From: Priestia taiwanensis
GTDB taxonomy: Bacteria; Bacillota; Bacilli; Bacillales; Bacillaceae_G
Assembly: GCF_014638355.1 (NCBI RefSeq)
Contig: NZ_BMFK01000005.1
Coordinates: 121,332 to 185,331 of the forward strand
Direction of reading: 5' to 3'
Length of the DNA: 64,000 bases
Part shown: positions 1 through 9,721 of the stretch, one piece after another
Layout: each line of letters begins with the position of its first letter
Numbering within the stretch: position 1 is the stretch's first letter
Position numbers and translations under genes: made by a program
The notes under the pieces: model-generated
Seen by the model: the letters and a program-made list of their open reading frames with translations, nothing else
Database searches by the model: none
Told to the model about the DNA's origin: nothing

Positions 1-114
1 CTTTTCTTTCGCATATTGCTCCTTCGTTAATTCCTCAATTGTCGCAAAAGCAGCGATAACTGTTCCGACAGCTTGTATCCACGCACCACTTACTGTCACA
101 AATTCTTTCCACAT
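1..114 (-). CDS. Partial small hydrophobic hypothetical protein
   Basis: The reading frame runs off the left edge of the window. The visible 38 residues begin MWKEFVTVSGAWIQAVG and hold a hydrophobic stretch (about residues 7-22) that could be a membrane segment, followed by a charged tail. I placed the start at the ATG at 114 because an AAGGTGG ribosome site lies 8 bases upstream; another in-frame ATG at 120 is too close to that site. It follows the sigma-factor gene pair on the same strand after about 90 bases. I do not recognise the family and the C-terminus is not visible. Confidence 0.5.
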   Translation of the reverse strand, partial: MWKEFVTVSGAWIQAVGTVIAAFATIEELTKEQYAKEK

Positions 115-206
115 CTCCATCGCCACCTTACAGTAAGATATACTATTGTATTCACTCCATAACAGGTGGTTCAAGAAGCCCACATATGATGGGCTATATG
201 TTTGTG

Positions 207-809
207 CTAGGCGTTAATTCTCTGCTCAAAAAATGTCGCAACAAGCTCTCTGTCCTCACTAGTTATAACCATATTAATTCGTCCTTGAAGATACCCATAT
301 AATAACCAGTTAGAACATTCCCTTAGTTCATCGTATTTATCTTTTCGCGCCTTGAAGCATAGGATAATGCAATTTTTTTTCTTCTTGTAATAATACTTAG
401 AAATGTCTTTGTAATCGATTATATACATCCGTTGTACCTGATTTAACTCTCTAACCTCGTATATAAGTAGTTTTTTTCTTGTCCCAAATACGATGAATCG
501 ATGTCCAATATCCATCATAATCATCGGCATTATGTAATAATTAGCTGAAAAAAACATCGCACTCAAAAAATTTCCACCTGTTTGAGCAGCATAAAACTTT
601 ACTTCTAAAAATTCATCTTTATCAAGTTCAGCCATCGCCATCTCTTCAATCTCTTGTAGATTCTCCATAGCAATTAATCGCTTAACATCTTGCTTCTTTG
701 TCGTTAAATCCCCTACATAACTTTCACCAATCCGCTCAAACTCTTTAATTTTTGCTTCATCCCATTGCTCAAATGTCACATTGTCAATGTTCCACTTTGT
801 ATGACTCAT
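207..809 (-). CDS. Hypothetical protein coupled to an ECF sigma factor
   Basis: A 200-residue protein not matched to a known family. Residues 1-75 are polar and acidic and look helical. Residues 80-105 are aromatic- and methionine-rich (FFSANYYIMPMIMMD). The C-terminal half alternates hydrophobic and charged residues with a lysine cluster (YYYKKKKN), a pattern compatible with a beta-rich PH-like fold, but this is a guess. Its start overlaps the 3' end of the sigma gene by 26 bases, so the two are probably translationally coupled. By position it could be a regulator of that sigma factor, but no classical anti-sigma zinc motif (HxxxCxxC) or clear membrane anchor is present. Confidence 0.7.
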   Translation of the reverse strand: MSHTKWNIDNVTFEQWDEAKIKEFERIGESYVGDLTTKKQDVKRLIAMENLQEIEEMAMAELDKDEFLEVKFYAAQTGGNFLSAMFFSANYYIMPMIMMDIGHRFIVFGTRKKLLIYEVRELNQVQRMYIIDYKDISKYYYKKKKNCIILCFKARKDKYDELRECSNWLLYGYLQGRINMVITSEDRELVATFFEQRINA

Positions 810-1350
810 CGTATCCCTCCATTCTCTTCTTTAACTTAGGTTTTCCACGTGATATACGTGTATAAATGGCACTCGTACTCATCTGTAATGCTACGGAAAT
901 ATCATCAATACTCTTATCGAGTAAAAAACGTTGTTTAAATATGTATCTATCTATTTCTTCTAACTCGTTAATAGCTTGTAAAACAAGTATCCTCTTCTCT
1001 TTCTTAACAAGTAATTTCTCCAAATCTATATCATCTTGTATTATTACTTCTTCCATCTGTTGCTCGATTTGCTTTGTCTTATATTTTCGTTTGTAATCGA
1101 GTGCTTTAAACTTTACGACCGATATCAACCAGTTTTTAAAAGACCCCTTCTTTTCGTCATAATACTCGCTTTTATACCAAATAAGTAATAACACATCGTT
1201 ATAACACTCTTCTATACTGCTTTTTTCGTTTGGTTCATTCAATATACTCCCAATGACTCCGTATACTAGCTTACTGTATTGAAAAATAAATTGGTTCAAT
1301 GCATCTAGTTCTTTATCCGCCAATCCATTCAATATCCTTCGCTCATTCAT
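784..1350 (-). CDS. ECF-like sigma-70 family RNA polymerase sigma factor
   Basis: A 188-residue protein of the size expected for a two-domain alternative sigma factor. Region 2 lies at about residues 10-90 (DVLLLIWYKSEYYDEKKGSF then WLISVVKFKALDYKRK, the -10 recognition helix). A linker rich in E/I/Q follows. Region 4 lies at about 125-180, with a helix-turn-helix around SIDDISVALQMSTSAIYTRI that would read the -35 element. There is no region 1.1 or 3. It is downstream of the giant adhesin on the same strand, behind a strong terminator, and has a possible ECF-type promoter of its own. Start ATG at 1350 is preceded by AAGGGGGAAGG. It may control the adhesin, itself, or both; that is inference. 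Confidence 0.85.
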   Translation of the reverse strand: MNERRILNGLADKELDALNQFIFQYSKLVYGVIGSILNEPNEKSSIEECYNDVLLLIWYKSEYYDEKKGSFKNWLISVVKFKALDYKRKYKTKQIEQQMEEVIIQDDIDLEKLLVKKEKRILVLQAINELEEIDRYIFKQRFLLDKSIDDISVALQMSTSAIYTRISRGKPKLKKRMEGYDESYKVEH

Positions 1351-1372
1351 CTACCTTCCCCCTTCACTTATA

Positions 1373-1401
1373 TATACGGATAGTTTTGTTAATTTCTTAC
1401 A
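1373..1401 (-). promoter_or_regulatory. Candidate ECF-type promoter of the sigma gene
   Basis: On the minus strand TGTAAG (1401-1396), a 17-base spacer and CGTATA (1378-1373) resemble the TGAAAC-N16/17-CGTA pattern of Bacillus ECF promoters, ending about 23 bases before the sigma start codon. An autoregulatory loop would be typical of ECF factors. The match is partial, so this is a candidate only. Confidence 0.35.
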
Positions 1402-1426
1402 CAATTTTGTCGAAAAAAATAAAAAA

Positions 1427-1465
1427 GGCAAGCAAGCAAGTTCACAATGAACTTACCCACTTACC
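1427..1465 (-). terminator. Terminator of the adhesin gene
   Basis: An 18-bp stem with several G-U pairs (arms 1427-1444 and 1448-1465), 3-base loop, then a U-rich run (1426-1411) on the minus strand, just after the adhesin stop codon. It separates the adhesin from the sigma-factor operon. Confidence 0.9.
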
Positions 1466-1471
1466 TTTTTC

Positions 1472-4400
1472 TTATACTTTCTTTCTACGGAAGAAGAATC
1501 CTACTCCTAGGAAGAGTAGACCAATACCTGCTAGCATCATGTTAAAGATGTTTGTACTTGTATTTGGTAATCCACCATCCGGTGTTTTATTAGGTGATAT
1601 TTCATCATCTTTCGTTTCACCATCTGGTTTATGTTCCTTTTCTTCCGGGTAACTTGTTTTTGCATTCTCGGCTATAACCGTAACATGCTCTGTTTGACCT
1701 TTTTCAATTGTAAAACGTAGCTGTGTCACATCTATCTCATAACCTGTTGGTGCTTTCGTTTCAACAAACTGATATTCACCTGGCTTCAAACCATCTACAA
1801 TGATTTTCCCATTCTTATCTGTCGTTAAGTCTGACTTCAAGATATTCCCTTCCCCATCTTGTAATGCAAACTCTGCACCTGCTAATACAACTTCATGATT
1901 ATGGCGATCTACCTTCGTTAGCTCAACTGTGCCTGTTGACAACTTATTTTCTGCTGTCACAGTTGTCGCTTTCGTTTGACCTTTTTCAATCACGAATTCA
2001 ATTGGCGTTTCATCTAACTCATAACCAAACGGTGCTTTCGTCTCAACGAACTGGTATTTGCCTGGCTTTAAATTAGGAACAACTATTTTTCCTTGATCAT
2101 TTGTTGTGAATCCTGTTGCCAATGTGTTACCGTCTTGATTCTGTAACTCAAACTCTGCATCCGCTAATGTGATTTCGTTGTTCTCAACATCTACTTTCGT
2201 TAGCTCAACTGTGCCTGTTGACAGCTCATTTTCTGCTGTCACAGTTGTCGCTTTCGTTTGACCTTTTTCAATCACGAATTCAATTGGCGTTTCATCTAAC
2301 TCATAACCAAACGGTGCTTTCGTCTCAACGAACTGATACTTGCCTGGCTTTAAATTAGGAACAACTATTTTTCCTTGATCATTTGTTGTGAATCCTGTTG
2401 CTAATGTGTTGCCGTCTTGATCCTGTAGCTCAAACTCTGCATTTGCTAATGTGATTTCGTTGTTCTCAACATCTACTTTCGTTAGCTCAACTTCACTTGG
2501 GATCAATTCATTTTCTACCGTTACAACCGTTTCTTGACTTCCTACAACCGTAAACTTAATTGGTGTTCCATCTAGCTGATACCCAAATGATGCTTTCGTT
2601 TCAACAAATTGATAATCACCAGGTACTAGACCTGAGATAACAATTACACCAGCTTCATTTGTCATAAGTCCTGATTGCAGAACATTTCCGGCCATGTCTT
2701 GAAGTCGGAATTCAACACCTTGTAGCTTAATTTCTTTGTTGTCTTTATCAACTTTCGTTAATTCTACAGAACCTGTAATTAACGTGTTTTTTGCTGTGAT
2801 TGCTTTCGTTACTATTTGACCTTTATCAATTGTGAATACAATTGGCGTCGTATCTAGATGATAACCATTTGGAGCTTTTGTTTCGACAAATTGATATGTG
2901 CCTGGGCGTAAACCAGGTACTGTTATTTTACCATTTTCATCCGTTATAAATGTTGATTTCCCTTCAACAACTACTGCTTCCCCTGTACTATCTTGTAATT
3001 CAAACTCTGCATTAGCTAACGTTGCATTACTATGTGTAGACACTTTTGTTAACTCAACAGTACCCGGGATTAATGTATTCGGGTGTACAGGAAGGATAAG
3101 CATCTCCTTCTGCCCTCTTACAACTTCAAAAGAAATCTCTGTATCATCTAATTCATAACCAAACGGAGCTTTTGTTTCGATAAACGTGTAGTTCCCTGGT
3201 TTTAGATTTTCTACAATGATACTACCATTTTCATCTGTTTTACGTATTTCTGGTTCAACTACTTTGCCTGTACTATCTAGTAGTTTGAACTCTGCGTCTT
3301 GTAACTTCTCTGCCTCATCATAGCTATCTACTTTAATAAGTTGTACAGCACCTCGAGCTAGTTCATTCTCAAAAGATACGTGTAACATTTCTTGCTGACT
3401 TCGTACGATTTCAAATCCAAGTGGCGTTTCATTTAGCGCATAGTCAGTTGGTGCTTCTGTTTCGACAAATTGATAGTCACCTGGCGTCAGATTTTCTACC
3501 TTTATTTTGCCATCCACATCTGTTATTTCCTCTTTTGAAATAACTTCAACCTTACCATCCTTTAACTTACGCTCTAAACGGAACTTGGCACCTTCTAATG
3601 GTGTTTTCTTGTCATCTTGATCGATTTTTGTTAATTCAACAGAACCAGGAACTAACTCGTTCTCTGCTATTACTTTTTTCACTTCTGTCTGACTCTTACT
3701 AATCTCGAATTCAATCGGTGTTTCATCTAACGTATAGTGTTCTGGCGCTTTCGTTTCAATGAGTTTATATATGCCTGGGCGAAGGTCTGTTACTTCTACT
3801 TTTCCACCTTCTCCTGTTGTAACTTTTTCTTTCACAACATTTCCATCCTCATCTACTATTTTAAATTCTGCGCCTACTAACCTAACTTCATGATCATCCT
3901 TATCCACTTTTGTTAGTTCTACTGCGCCTGGGATGATTTTATTTTCTGCTATTACTTTCTTTACTTCTGTCTGACTCTTACTAATCTCGAATTCAATTGG
4001 TGTTTCATCTAACGTATAGTGTTCTGGTGCTTTCGTTTCAATGAATTTGTATCTGCCTGGGCGAAGGTCTGTTACCTCTACTTTTCCACCTTCTCCTGTT
4101 GTGACTTTTTCTTTCACAACATTTCCATCCTCATCTACTACTTTAAATTCTGCGCCTACTAACTTAACTTCATAGTCATCCTTATCCACTTTTGTTAGTT
4201 CTACTGCACCTGAGATTAGTTTGTTTTCTGCTGTTACTTTCTTTACTTCTGTCTGACTCTTACTAATATCGAATTCAATTGGTGTTTCATCTAACGTATA
4301 GTGTTCTGGCGCTTTCGTTTCAATGAATTTATATGTGCCTGGGCGAAGGTCTGTTACTTCTACTTTTCCACCTTCTCCTGTTGTGACTTTTTCTTTCACA

Positions 4401-7400
4401 ACATTTCCATCCTCATCTACTACTTTAAATTCTGCGCCTACTAACTTCATTTCATGGTCATCTTTATCCACTTTTGTTAGTTCTACTGCGCCTGGGATAA
4501 TTTTATTTTCTGCCTTAACACGAATTATCTCTTTTTGTTCTTGTTCAATCACAAATTCAATTGAAGTTGTATCTAATTCATAGCCGAATGGAGCTATTGT
4601 TTCGATAAAGTAATATGTGCCTGGACGAAGATCTGTTACTTCTACTTTTCCATTCTCTCCTGTTGTAACTTTCTCTCTTACAACATTTCCGTCTTTATCG
4701 ACTATTTTAAATACTGCATCTTTCAACACAACGTCTTGTTTGTCTTCATCCACTTTCATCAGCTCAACTGAACCTGGAATAATTTTATTTGTTGCTTCGA
4801 CTACTGCCTTTTCTGTTTGACCTTTTTCAATTACAAACTTAATTGGGCTTTCATCTAATTCATATCCAATTGGTGCTTTTGTTTCGATGAAGTAGTATAT
4901 GCCTGGACGGAGATCCGTTACTTCTACTTTACCGTCATCTCCTGTTGTAATTTTTTCTCTTACAACATTTCCTGCCTCATCCTCTACTCTAAACTCTGCA
5001 TCTTTTAGGACAATTTCTTGTTTATCTTTATCGACTTTTGTTAATTCTGCTGAACCTGGAATTAGTTTGTTTTCTGCTGTTACTTTCTTTATTTCTGTCT
5101 GACTTTTACTAATCTCGAATTCAATTGGTGTTTCATCTAACGTATAGTGCTCTGGTGCTTTCGTTTCAATAAACTTGTATATGCCTGGACGAAGATCTGT
5201 TACTTCTATTTTCCCGTTTTCTCCTGTTGTGACTTTTTCTTTCACAACATTTCCTGCCGCATCTTCTACTTTAAACTCCGCACCTACTAGTGTAATGTCA
5301 TTTTTATCTGCATCGACTTTTGTTAACTCCACCGAACCTGGTGTTAGCTTGTTCTCTGCTGTTACAGATACTTTTGCTCCACCTCGTTCAACTGTGAACA
5401 AAATTGGTGTTCCATCTAACTCATAATGCTCTGGTGCTTTTGTTTCTATAAGCTTGTACGTACCTGGCTTCAAGTTCGGAATAGATAAAATCCCGCCATC
5501 CTCTGTCTTCAAACCAGATTGAAGTAATGTATCATCTTGGCTGTATAGGCTAAACTCCGCTCCAGCAAGTTTAATTGCTTTATCATCTTTATCCACTTTT
5601 GTTAATTCAATAGTAGCTGGAGTTAGTTCATTTTCTGCAACTACCTTAACTATTTCTATCTGGCTTTTTTCAATTGTAAATTTGATTGGTGTTTTGTCTA
5701 ATACATAATCTTTTGGTGCTTTTGTTTCAACTAACGAGTATTCTCCTGGTTGTAAGTCTGAAATAATAAGTTTCCCATTCGCATCTACTGGTAATCCACG
5801 GCGAATTGTTTGACCTTTACTATTTAACAGATTAAAGGAAGCTCCTGTCAGCGGATTTGCACCATTATCTTTATCCACTTTCGTTAACTCTACTGCACCT
5901 GAAATCAGCTCATTTTCGACTGTTACAATATCAATTTCTGTCTGTTTCTCCTCAATTGTAAATTCATACTCTTTCGGATTTTTCTTATAATGTTCTAATT
6001 CTTGTGTCTCTACAAATTTATACGTGCCTGGATTTAATTCATCGATAAATATCTTCCCATGCTCATCGGTTACTAAGTCAGCTCGAACGATATTTCCTTT
6101 ATCATCAAGTAAATTAAACTTTACTCCTTGTAACTTTAACGTTTTATCATGTTTATCGACTTTCCTTAATTCTACTGCACGAATAATTTTTTTGTTTTTG
6201 ATTTCATGAACGGACTTTGCTTCTGTGAAATTTATTTTCTGCTTACCAATTGATACGACATATCCTTCTGGTGCCATATCTTCTTTAAGCACATAATCAC
6301 CGTATAACAAGTTTTTGATTACTGCTTTTCCTTCAGCATCTGTCGTTATCTTACGAATAGCAATTGTCTCGTCTTCGTTATAAAGTGTAAACGATGCCCC
6401 TTTAAGCTTTTCACCTGTAGCTGCATCTACTTTAACAATTTGTAATGCACCTGTTTTTCCGCTTCCCGTACCTGATCCAGAAGTAACTTTGACTGTTACT
6501 GAACCTTGCGAATCTTTCTTACCTGTCTTAATCTGTTCGCCTTCGAAGGATACCTCATTGGTTACTTGCTCATTATCAGAGGCGGTAATATACGATTGGT
6601 ATTCCAACATATAAGCAGAATTAATTGTATTAGGGAATGAGACTTCAAAATATTGATGTCCTTCATCATTTGTGTGAATAACTAACTTATAGTCCTGTTC
6701 TTTCGTCAACTCTTTCCCTTTTGTTACTTTTCCAGCCGCATCCACTGTCGTTTCATAAAGGTGGAATGTATCTTCTAATAGGAGTTGGTTTGGACTTGGA
6801 TTATCAATTAACTTCGCGTTATGAACTTCAGATTGTCCATAGTTAATCTCAACCTTCCAATCTATTAACCTCTGACCCTTTTGTTGTGCTCCAGACTTTG
6901 ATACATATACATCACCATGTGGAATAGGAACATCTGCTGTAAGGTTAGTTAAAGTTGTATCCCCATCACGAAGCGTCGCTGTATTACGATATACGTCTTG
7001 GATGTGTTTCCCTTTAAGACTTGTCTTATACGTAATATCGTACGGTGAATCAATTTCATTCAAGAAGGAAATACGGAAACCTTTATTGCCATCTTTATCT
7101 TGAATTTCTGTAATTGTGTAATCTTGATCAAGAATCAATTCTGTTTTACCGTTAGATCCACCATTGGATTGTCCATTTATATCCATATCGTATACCTTCA
7201 ATGAATTAGGAACTAGTTCTTGGTCAGATAATAGAAAATCTTCTACTGTCGCATTTTTAATCTTTAGTAAATTGTAATTGATTCCGATATTCCATGTGAT
7301 TTCCTTCGTAGTAGCATCGTATGAACCACGCTTATAACCATTGCTTACTGTATGATTATCTGGGATGAAGTCTGCCGTTGCATCTTTTGTTTGAGGTCTC

Positions 7401-9721
7401 CCAGATGAATCAATCCACTCAAGCGTTGCTTTATTTGGAAGCTTCTTTTCACCTTTGTTTTCTCTCGCTTCATAATCAAACGACGTCGTATACGTAATTT
7501 CATGTTTTTCTGTAATAGGATGTGTAAATGTAATCGTAAAGTTTGTCTCATCTAACACATAATCAGTACCTGGCTTTAACGTTACATTTCCATCACGAAT
7601 AATTTTTAGCGTAGTAGGGATTAATGTTAATCCTTTATTCGGGAATACATCTGTTAACTTTACATTCGTCATTTCATGATAATCTTCATTGAATGTAATA
7701 CGCCAATTTGTCGTCTTATCTTTGTAGTTCGTTGTTGTATTGTGCTTCTTTAAGATACCTTGCTGAATTTGTTGTGAGCCTTCTTTCGAAATACCATTTG
7801 TGCTCACCTTATTTTTAACAGTTTCTTCTTTGAATACACGTTCATCTGCTTTTGTTTTGTATTCTATTTTATATGCGGCAGAGATGTCTTCTAAAAATTG
7901 AATGGTAAACCCATCTTCGACATCGGTAGTAATTGGTACTAATTGATATTTATGTGGTGGCACAAGTTCCTTTTCATTCGGCTTTTCGTTTCCATTTTCA
8001 TCAATCGGTATTTTATAGATGTTTAATGAACCTTCTACAAAATGCTGACTTTTACTAAATAAGTCTTTTAATATCGCATCCTGTTGTGCAATCGTCTTTT
8101 CGTTATAGTTATACTTAACTTCCCATTTGATTACTTGATTCTTCGCATCATATTCAATTGATTTTTTATCTAATGGAGTCCCTCGGCCTACATCAACTCG
8201 AGCATCAACGGAGACTTCTGTGAAGTTTTGACCTGATAAAGTCGCTTTATTATTAAATGTTTTCTGCTCTCCATCCGTTATATCTGTTTTGTATACCACT
8301 CGGTACGCATCTCGAATAGTTGGTGACTTAAAGTTCAATTGAAAGTCTTGACCATTAATTTTACCAATCTCATATTCGCTCGGATCAATAAGATTACCTT
8401 CCGATACAGTCCCATCTATGTCTACATTTAATTCATATACTTTAATGGAGTTCGCTTGTAATGCTTGTCCAGCTTCAATCGGATCACGAAGAACTGCTTG
8501 ATCTATTTTCTTTAATTGCTTATTAAGATCTACTGTCCATGTGATTTCTGTCGCATTATATCGTTTATTCGGTTCTCCCTTTTTACTAATAGAGGGAACG
8601 TCCTTTGGTTGAAAACGAATAGGGGTCTTAATTACCTTCCCGTCTTTAATAGGTACAACGATATCCTTTTCTGTATTTCCATCCATTACGCTCTTAAATT
8701 CTGTCCATAAAGCTATATTTCCGTGTACGTTTGAACGTTTTTCGATTTCTTCATTAAATGTCATTGTTACTGTACGATCGGTTGTAACGGTAAATGTTCC
8801 TACTTGTACACCGTCTAGCATTAACTTTTCATTCTTTAAATCAGTATGGACTTCAAATAAATCTGGAAGTTTAAATGTAAATGTAGAACCTGCAACATAT
8901 CCATGATTATTTTCTAATTCCCATTCGTACTCTATTTTCGCTTTAGAGCCTAATTTGATAAGTAAATCAGGATTTTTTTCGGCATCGATGATATTATCTT
9001 TTTCATCTTTCAACACCATGTTCGTCAAAATATTTTCTGTTATCTCGACTGGTTCTTTTTTCTTTTCTTCCGGTTTTTCTTCTGGTTTTAACTCAGGCTT
9101 TTCTTCTACTTTCTGCTCGGGATTTTCCTTTTGTGCCGTTAGTTGCTTTCCCTCTTCAACTTTAGCACTTTTAGAATGTATTTCTTCCGAGATTAGTGGA
9201 ATATCAATTATTTTATTTCCTTCCACTGTTATAAAAGTAAGCGATATAACTTCCTTCTGCGAAGCTACTTTCTCATCCAGCTGAGTCTGAATAGAAAAGG
9301 TTCCTCTTGCATTAGTTATATCTTCTACTGCTTTCGTAAATTGGATTTTCCCTTTACCATCTTTTCCAACACGAAGACTACCTACTTCTACTTTTTGATC
9401 CGTCATTAGAGGACCAACTTGTTCTTTCACTACCATAAGTTCTGATGGTAAGGCAAATGAATAAATGTCTCCTTCTTTTGCTTGGAGTGGCTCTAATGCC
9501 CACTCATACTCAACTGTTATGGTTGCTTGTTGGTCTACTTTTTTGTCTTGATTCTTCTTTGCATCTATCACATCATTCTTATCATCTACTAATTTTACAT
9601 CTGTAAAAATAGTAGGACTACCATTCATTGCTTGTACTGTTAATGGCATTCCTAACGATGTAAGGAACGTTTGAGATAGCAAAATGAAGATAAAGACGAT
9701 GCTACTTGCTTTTTTGTGCAT
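1472..9721 (-). CDS. Giant LPXTG-anchored MSCRAMM-type adhesin with CnaB repeats
   Basis: A 2,749-residue cell-wall protein. Residues 1-31 are a signal peptide (cleavage after VQA). Residues 35-370 hold two related Ig-like domains (FTDVKLVDDKNDVIDAKK and NMVLKDEKDNIIDAEKN) separated by a K/E/P-rich linker. Residues about 380-1085 hold five repeats resembling collagen-binding B-type modules (each with an xITWTV/IKWEV-like strand and a YKT strand). Residues 1091-2685 are 17 CnaB (SpaA-like) units of about 94 residues, with conserved ELTKVD lysine, VETKAP glutamate and AENEL asparagine, the triad expected for intramolecular Lys-Asn isopeptide bonds. The C-terminus has LPNTS at about 2718, a membrane helix and RRKK, a sortase signal. 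Start ATG follows AAAGGGGGAATT. Ligand unknown; collagen or another matrix protein is a family-based guess. Confidence 0.95.
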   Translation of the reverse strand: MHKKASSIVFIFILLSQTFLTSLGMPLTVQAMNGSPTIFTDVKLVDDKNDVIDAKKNQDKKVDQQATITVEYEWALEPLQAKEGDIYSFALPSELMVVKEQVGPLMTDQKVEVGSLRVGKDGKGKIQFTKAVEDITNARGTFSIQTQLDEKVASQKEVISLTFITVEGNKIIDIPLISEEIHSKSAKVEEGKQLTAQKENPEQKVEEKPELKPEEKPEEKKKEPVEITENILTNMVLKDEKDNIIDAEKNPDLLIKLGSKAKIEYEWELENNHGYVAGSTFTFKLPDLFEVHTDLKNEKLMLDGVQVGTFTVTTDRTVTMTFNEEIEKRSNVHGNIALWTEFKSVMDGNTEKDIVVPIKDGKVIKTPIRFQPKDVPSISKKGEPNKRYNATEITWTVDLNKQLKKIDQAVLRDPIEAGQALQANSIKVYELNVDIDGTVSEGNLIDPSEYEIGKINGQDFQLNFKSPTIRDAYRVVYKTDITDGEQKTFNNKATLSGQNFTEVSVDARVDVGRGTPLDKKSIEYDAKNQVIKWEVKYNYNEKTIAQQDAILKDLFSKSQHFVEGSLNIYKIPIDENGNEKPNEKELVPPHKYQLVPITTDVEDGFTIQFLEDISAAYKIEYKTKADERVFKEETVKNKVSTNGISKEGSQQIQQGILKKHNTTTNYKDKTTNWRITFNEDYHEMTNVKLTDVFPNKGLTLIPTTLKIIRDGNVTLKPGTDYVLDETNFTITFTHPITEKHEITYTTSFDYEARENKGEKKLPNKATLEWIDSSGRPQTKDATADFIPDNHTVSNGYKRGSYDATTKEITWNIGINYNLLKIKNATVEDFLLSDQELVPNSLKVYDMDINGQSNGGSNGKTELILDQDYTITEIQDKDGNKGFRISFLNEIDSPYDITYKTSLKGKHIQDVYRNTATLRDGDTTLTNLTADVPIPHGDVYVSKSGAQQKGQRLIDWKVEINYGQSEVHNAKLIDNPSPNQLLLEDTFHLYETTVDAAGKVTKGKELTKEQDYKLVIHTNDEGHQYFEVSFPNTINSAYMLEYQSYITASDNEQVTNEVSFEGEQIKTGKKDSQGSVTVKVTSGSGTGSGKTGALQIVKVDAATGEKLKGASFTLYNEDETIAIRKITTDAEGKAVIKNLLYGDYVLKEDMAPEGYVVSIGKQKINFTEAKSVHEIKNKKIIRAVELRKVDKHDKTLKLQGVKFNLLDDKGNIVRADLVTDEHGKIFIDELNPGTYKFVETQELEHYKKNPKEYEFTIEEKQTEIDIVTVENELISGAVELTKVDKDNGANPLTGASFNLLNSKGQTIRRGLPVDANGKLIISDLQPGEYSLVETKAPKDYVLDKTPIKFTIEKSQIEIVKVVAENELTPATIELTKVDKDDKAIKLAGAEFSLYSQDDTLLQSGLKTEDGGILSIPNLKPGTYKLIETKAPEHYELDGTPILFTVERGGAKVSVTAENKLTPGSVELTKVDADKNDITLVGAEFKVEDAAGNVVKEKVTTGENGKIEVTDLRPGIYKFIETKAPEHYTLDETPIEFEISKSQTEIKKVTAENKLIPGSAELTKVDKDKQEIVLKDAEFRVEDEAGNVVREKITTGDDGKVEVTDLRPGIYYFIETKAPIGYELDESPIKFVIEKGQTEKAVVEATNKIIPGSVELMKVDEDKQDVVLKDAVFKIVDKDGNVVREKVTTGENGKVEVTDLRPGTYYFIETIAPFGYELDTTSIEFVIEQEQKEIIRVKAENKIIPGAVELTKVDKDDHEMKLVGAEFKVVDEDGNVVKEKVTTGEGGKVEVTDLRPGTYKFIETKAPEHYTLDETPIEFDISKSQTEVKKVTAENKLISGAVELTKVDKDDYEVKLVGAEFKVVDEDGNVVKEKVTTGEGGKVEVTDLRPGRYKFIETKAPEHYTLDETPIEFEISKSQTEVKKVIAENKIIPGAVELTKVDKDDHEVRLVGAEFKIVDEDGNVVKEKVTTGEGGKVEVTDLRPGIYKLIETKAPEHYTLDETPIEFEISKSQTEVKKVIAENELVPGSVELTKIDQDDKKTPLEGAKFRLERKLKDGKVEVISKEEITDVDGKIKVENLTPGDYQFVETEAPTDYALNETPLGFEIVRSQQEMLHVSFENELARGAVQLIKVDSYDEAEKLQDAEFKLLDSTGKVVEPEIRKTDENGSIIVENLKPGNYTFIETKAPFGYELDDTEISFEVVRGQKEMLILPVHPNTLIPGTVELTKVSTHSNATLANAEFELQDSTGEAVVVEGKSTFITDENGKITVPGLRPGTYQFVETKAPNGYHLDTTPIVFTIDKGQIVTKAITAKNTLITGSVELTKVDKDNKEIKLQGVEFRLQDMAGNVLQSGLMTNEAGVIVISGLVPGDYQFVETKASFGYQLDGTPIKFTVVGSQETVVTVENELIPSEVELTKVDVENNEITLANAEFELQDQDGNTLATGFTTNDQGKIVVPNLKPGKYQFVETKAPFGYELDETPIEFVIEKGQTKATTVTAENELSTGTVELTKVDVENNEITLADAEFELQNQDGNTLATGFTTNDQGKIVVPNLKPGKYQFVETKAPFGYELDETPIEFVIEKGQTKATTVTAENKLSTGTVELTKVDRHNHEVVLAGAEFALQDGEGNILKSDLTTDKNGKIIVDGLKPGEYQFVETKAPTGYEIDVTQLRFTIEKGQTEHVTVIAENAKTSYPEEKEHKPDGETKDDEISPNKTPDGGLPNTSTNIFNMMLAGIGLLFLGVGFFFRRKKV
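1655..6451 (-). repeat. 17 tandem CnaB-coding repeats of about 282 bp
   Basis: Coding repeats inside the adhesin, mostly with a 282-bp period (94 codons). Unit starts at 4492, 4210, 3928 and 3646 (minus strand) are exactly 282 apart, as are 2497, 2215 and 1933. Units 8-10 (3647-4492) and units 15-16 (1934-2497) are nearly identical in DNA, suggesting recent duplication or gene conversion; the others have diverged. Confidence 0.9.

Noticed and set aside
2898..5426. Several plus-strand frames of 60-90 codons inside the adhesin gene
   Set aside because: They recur at the same place in each CnaB repeat, are antisense shadows, and share no ribosome sites.
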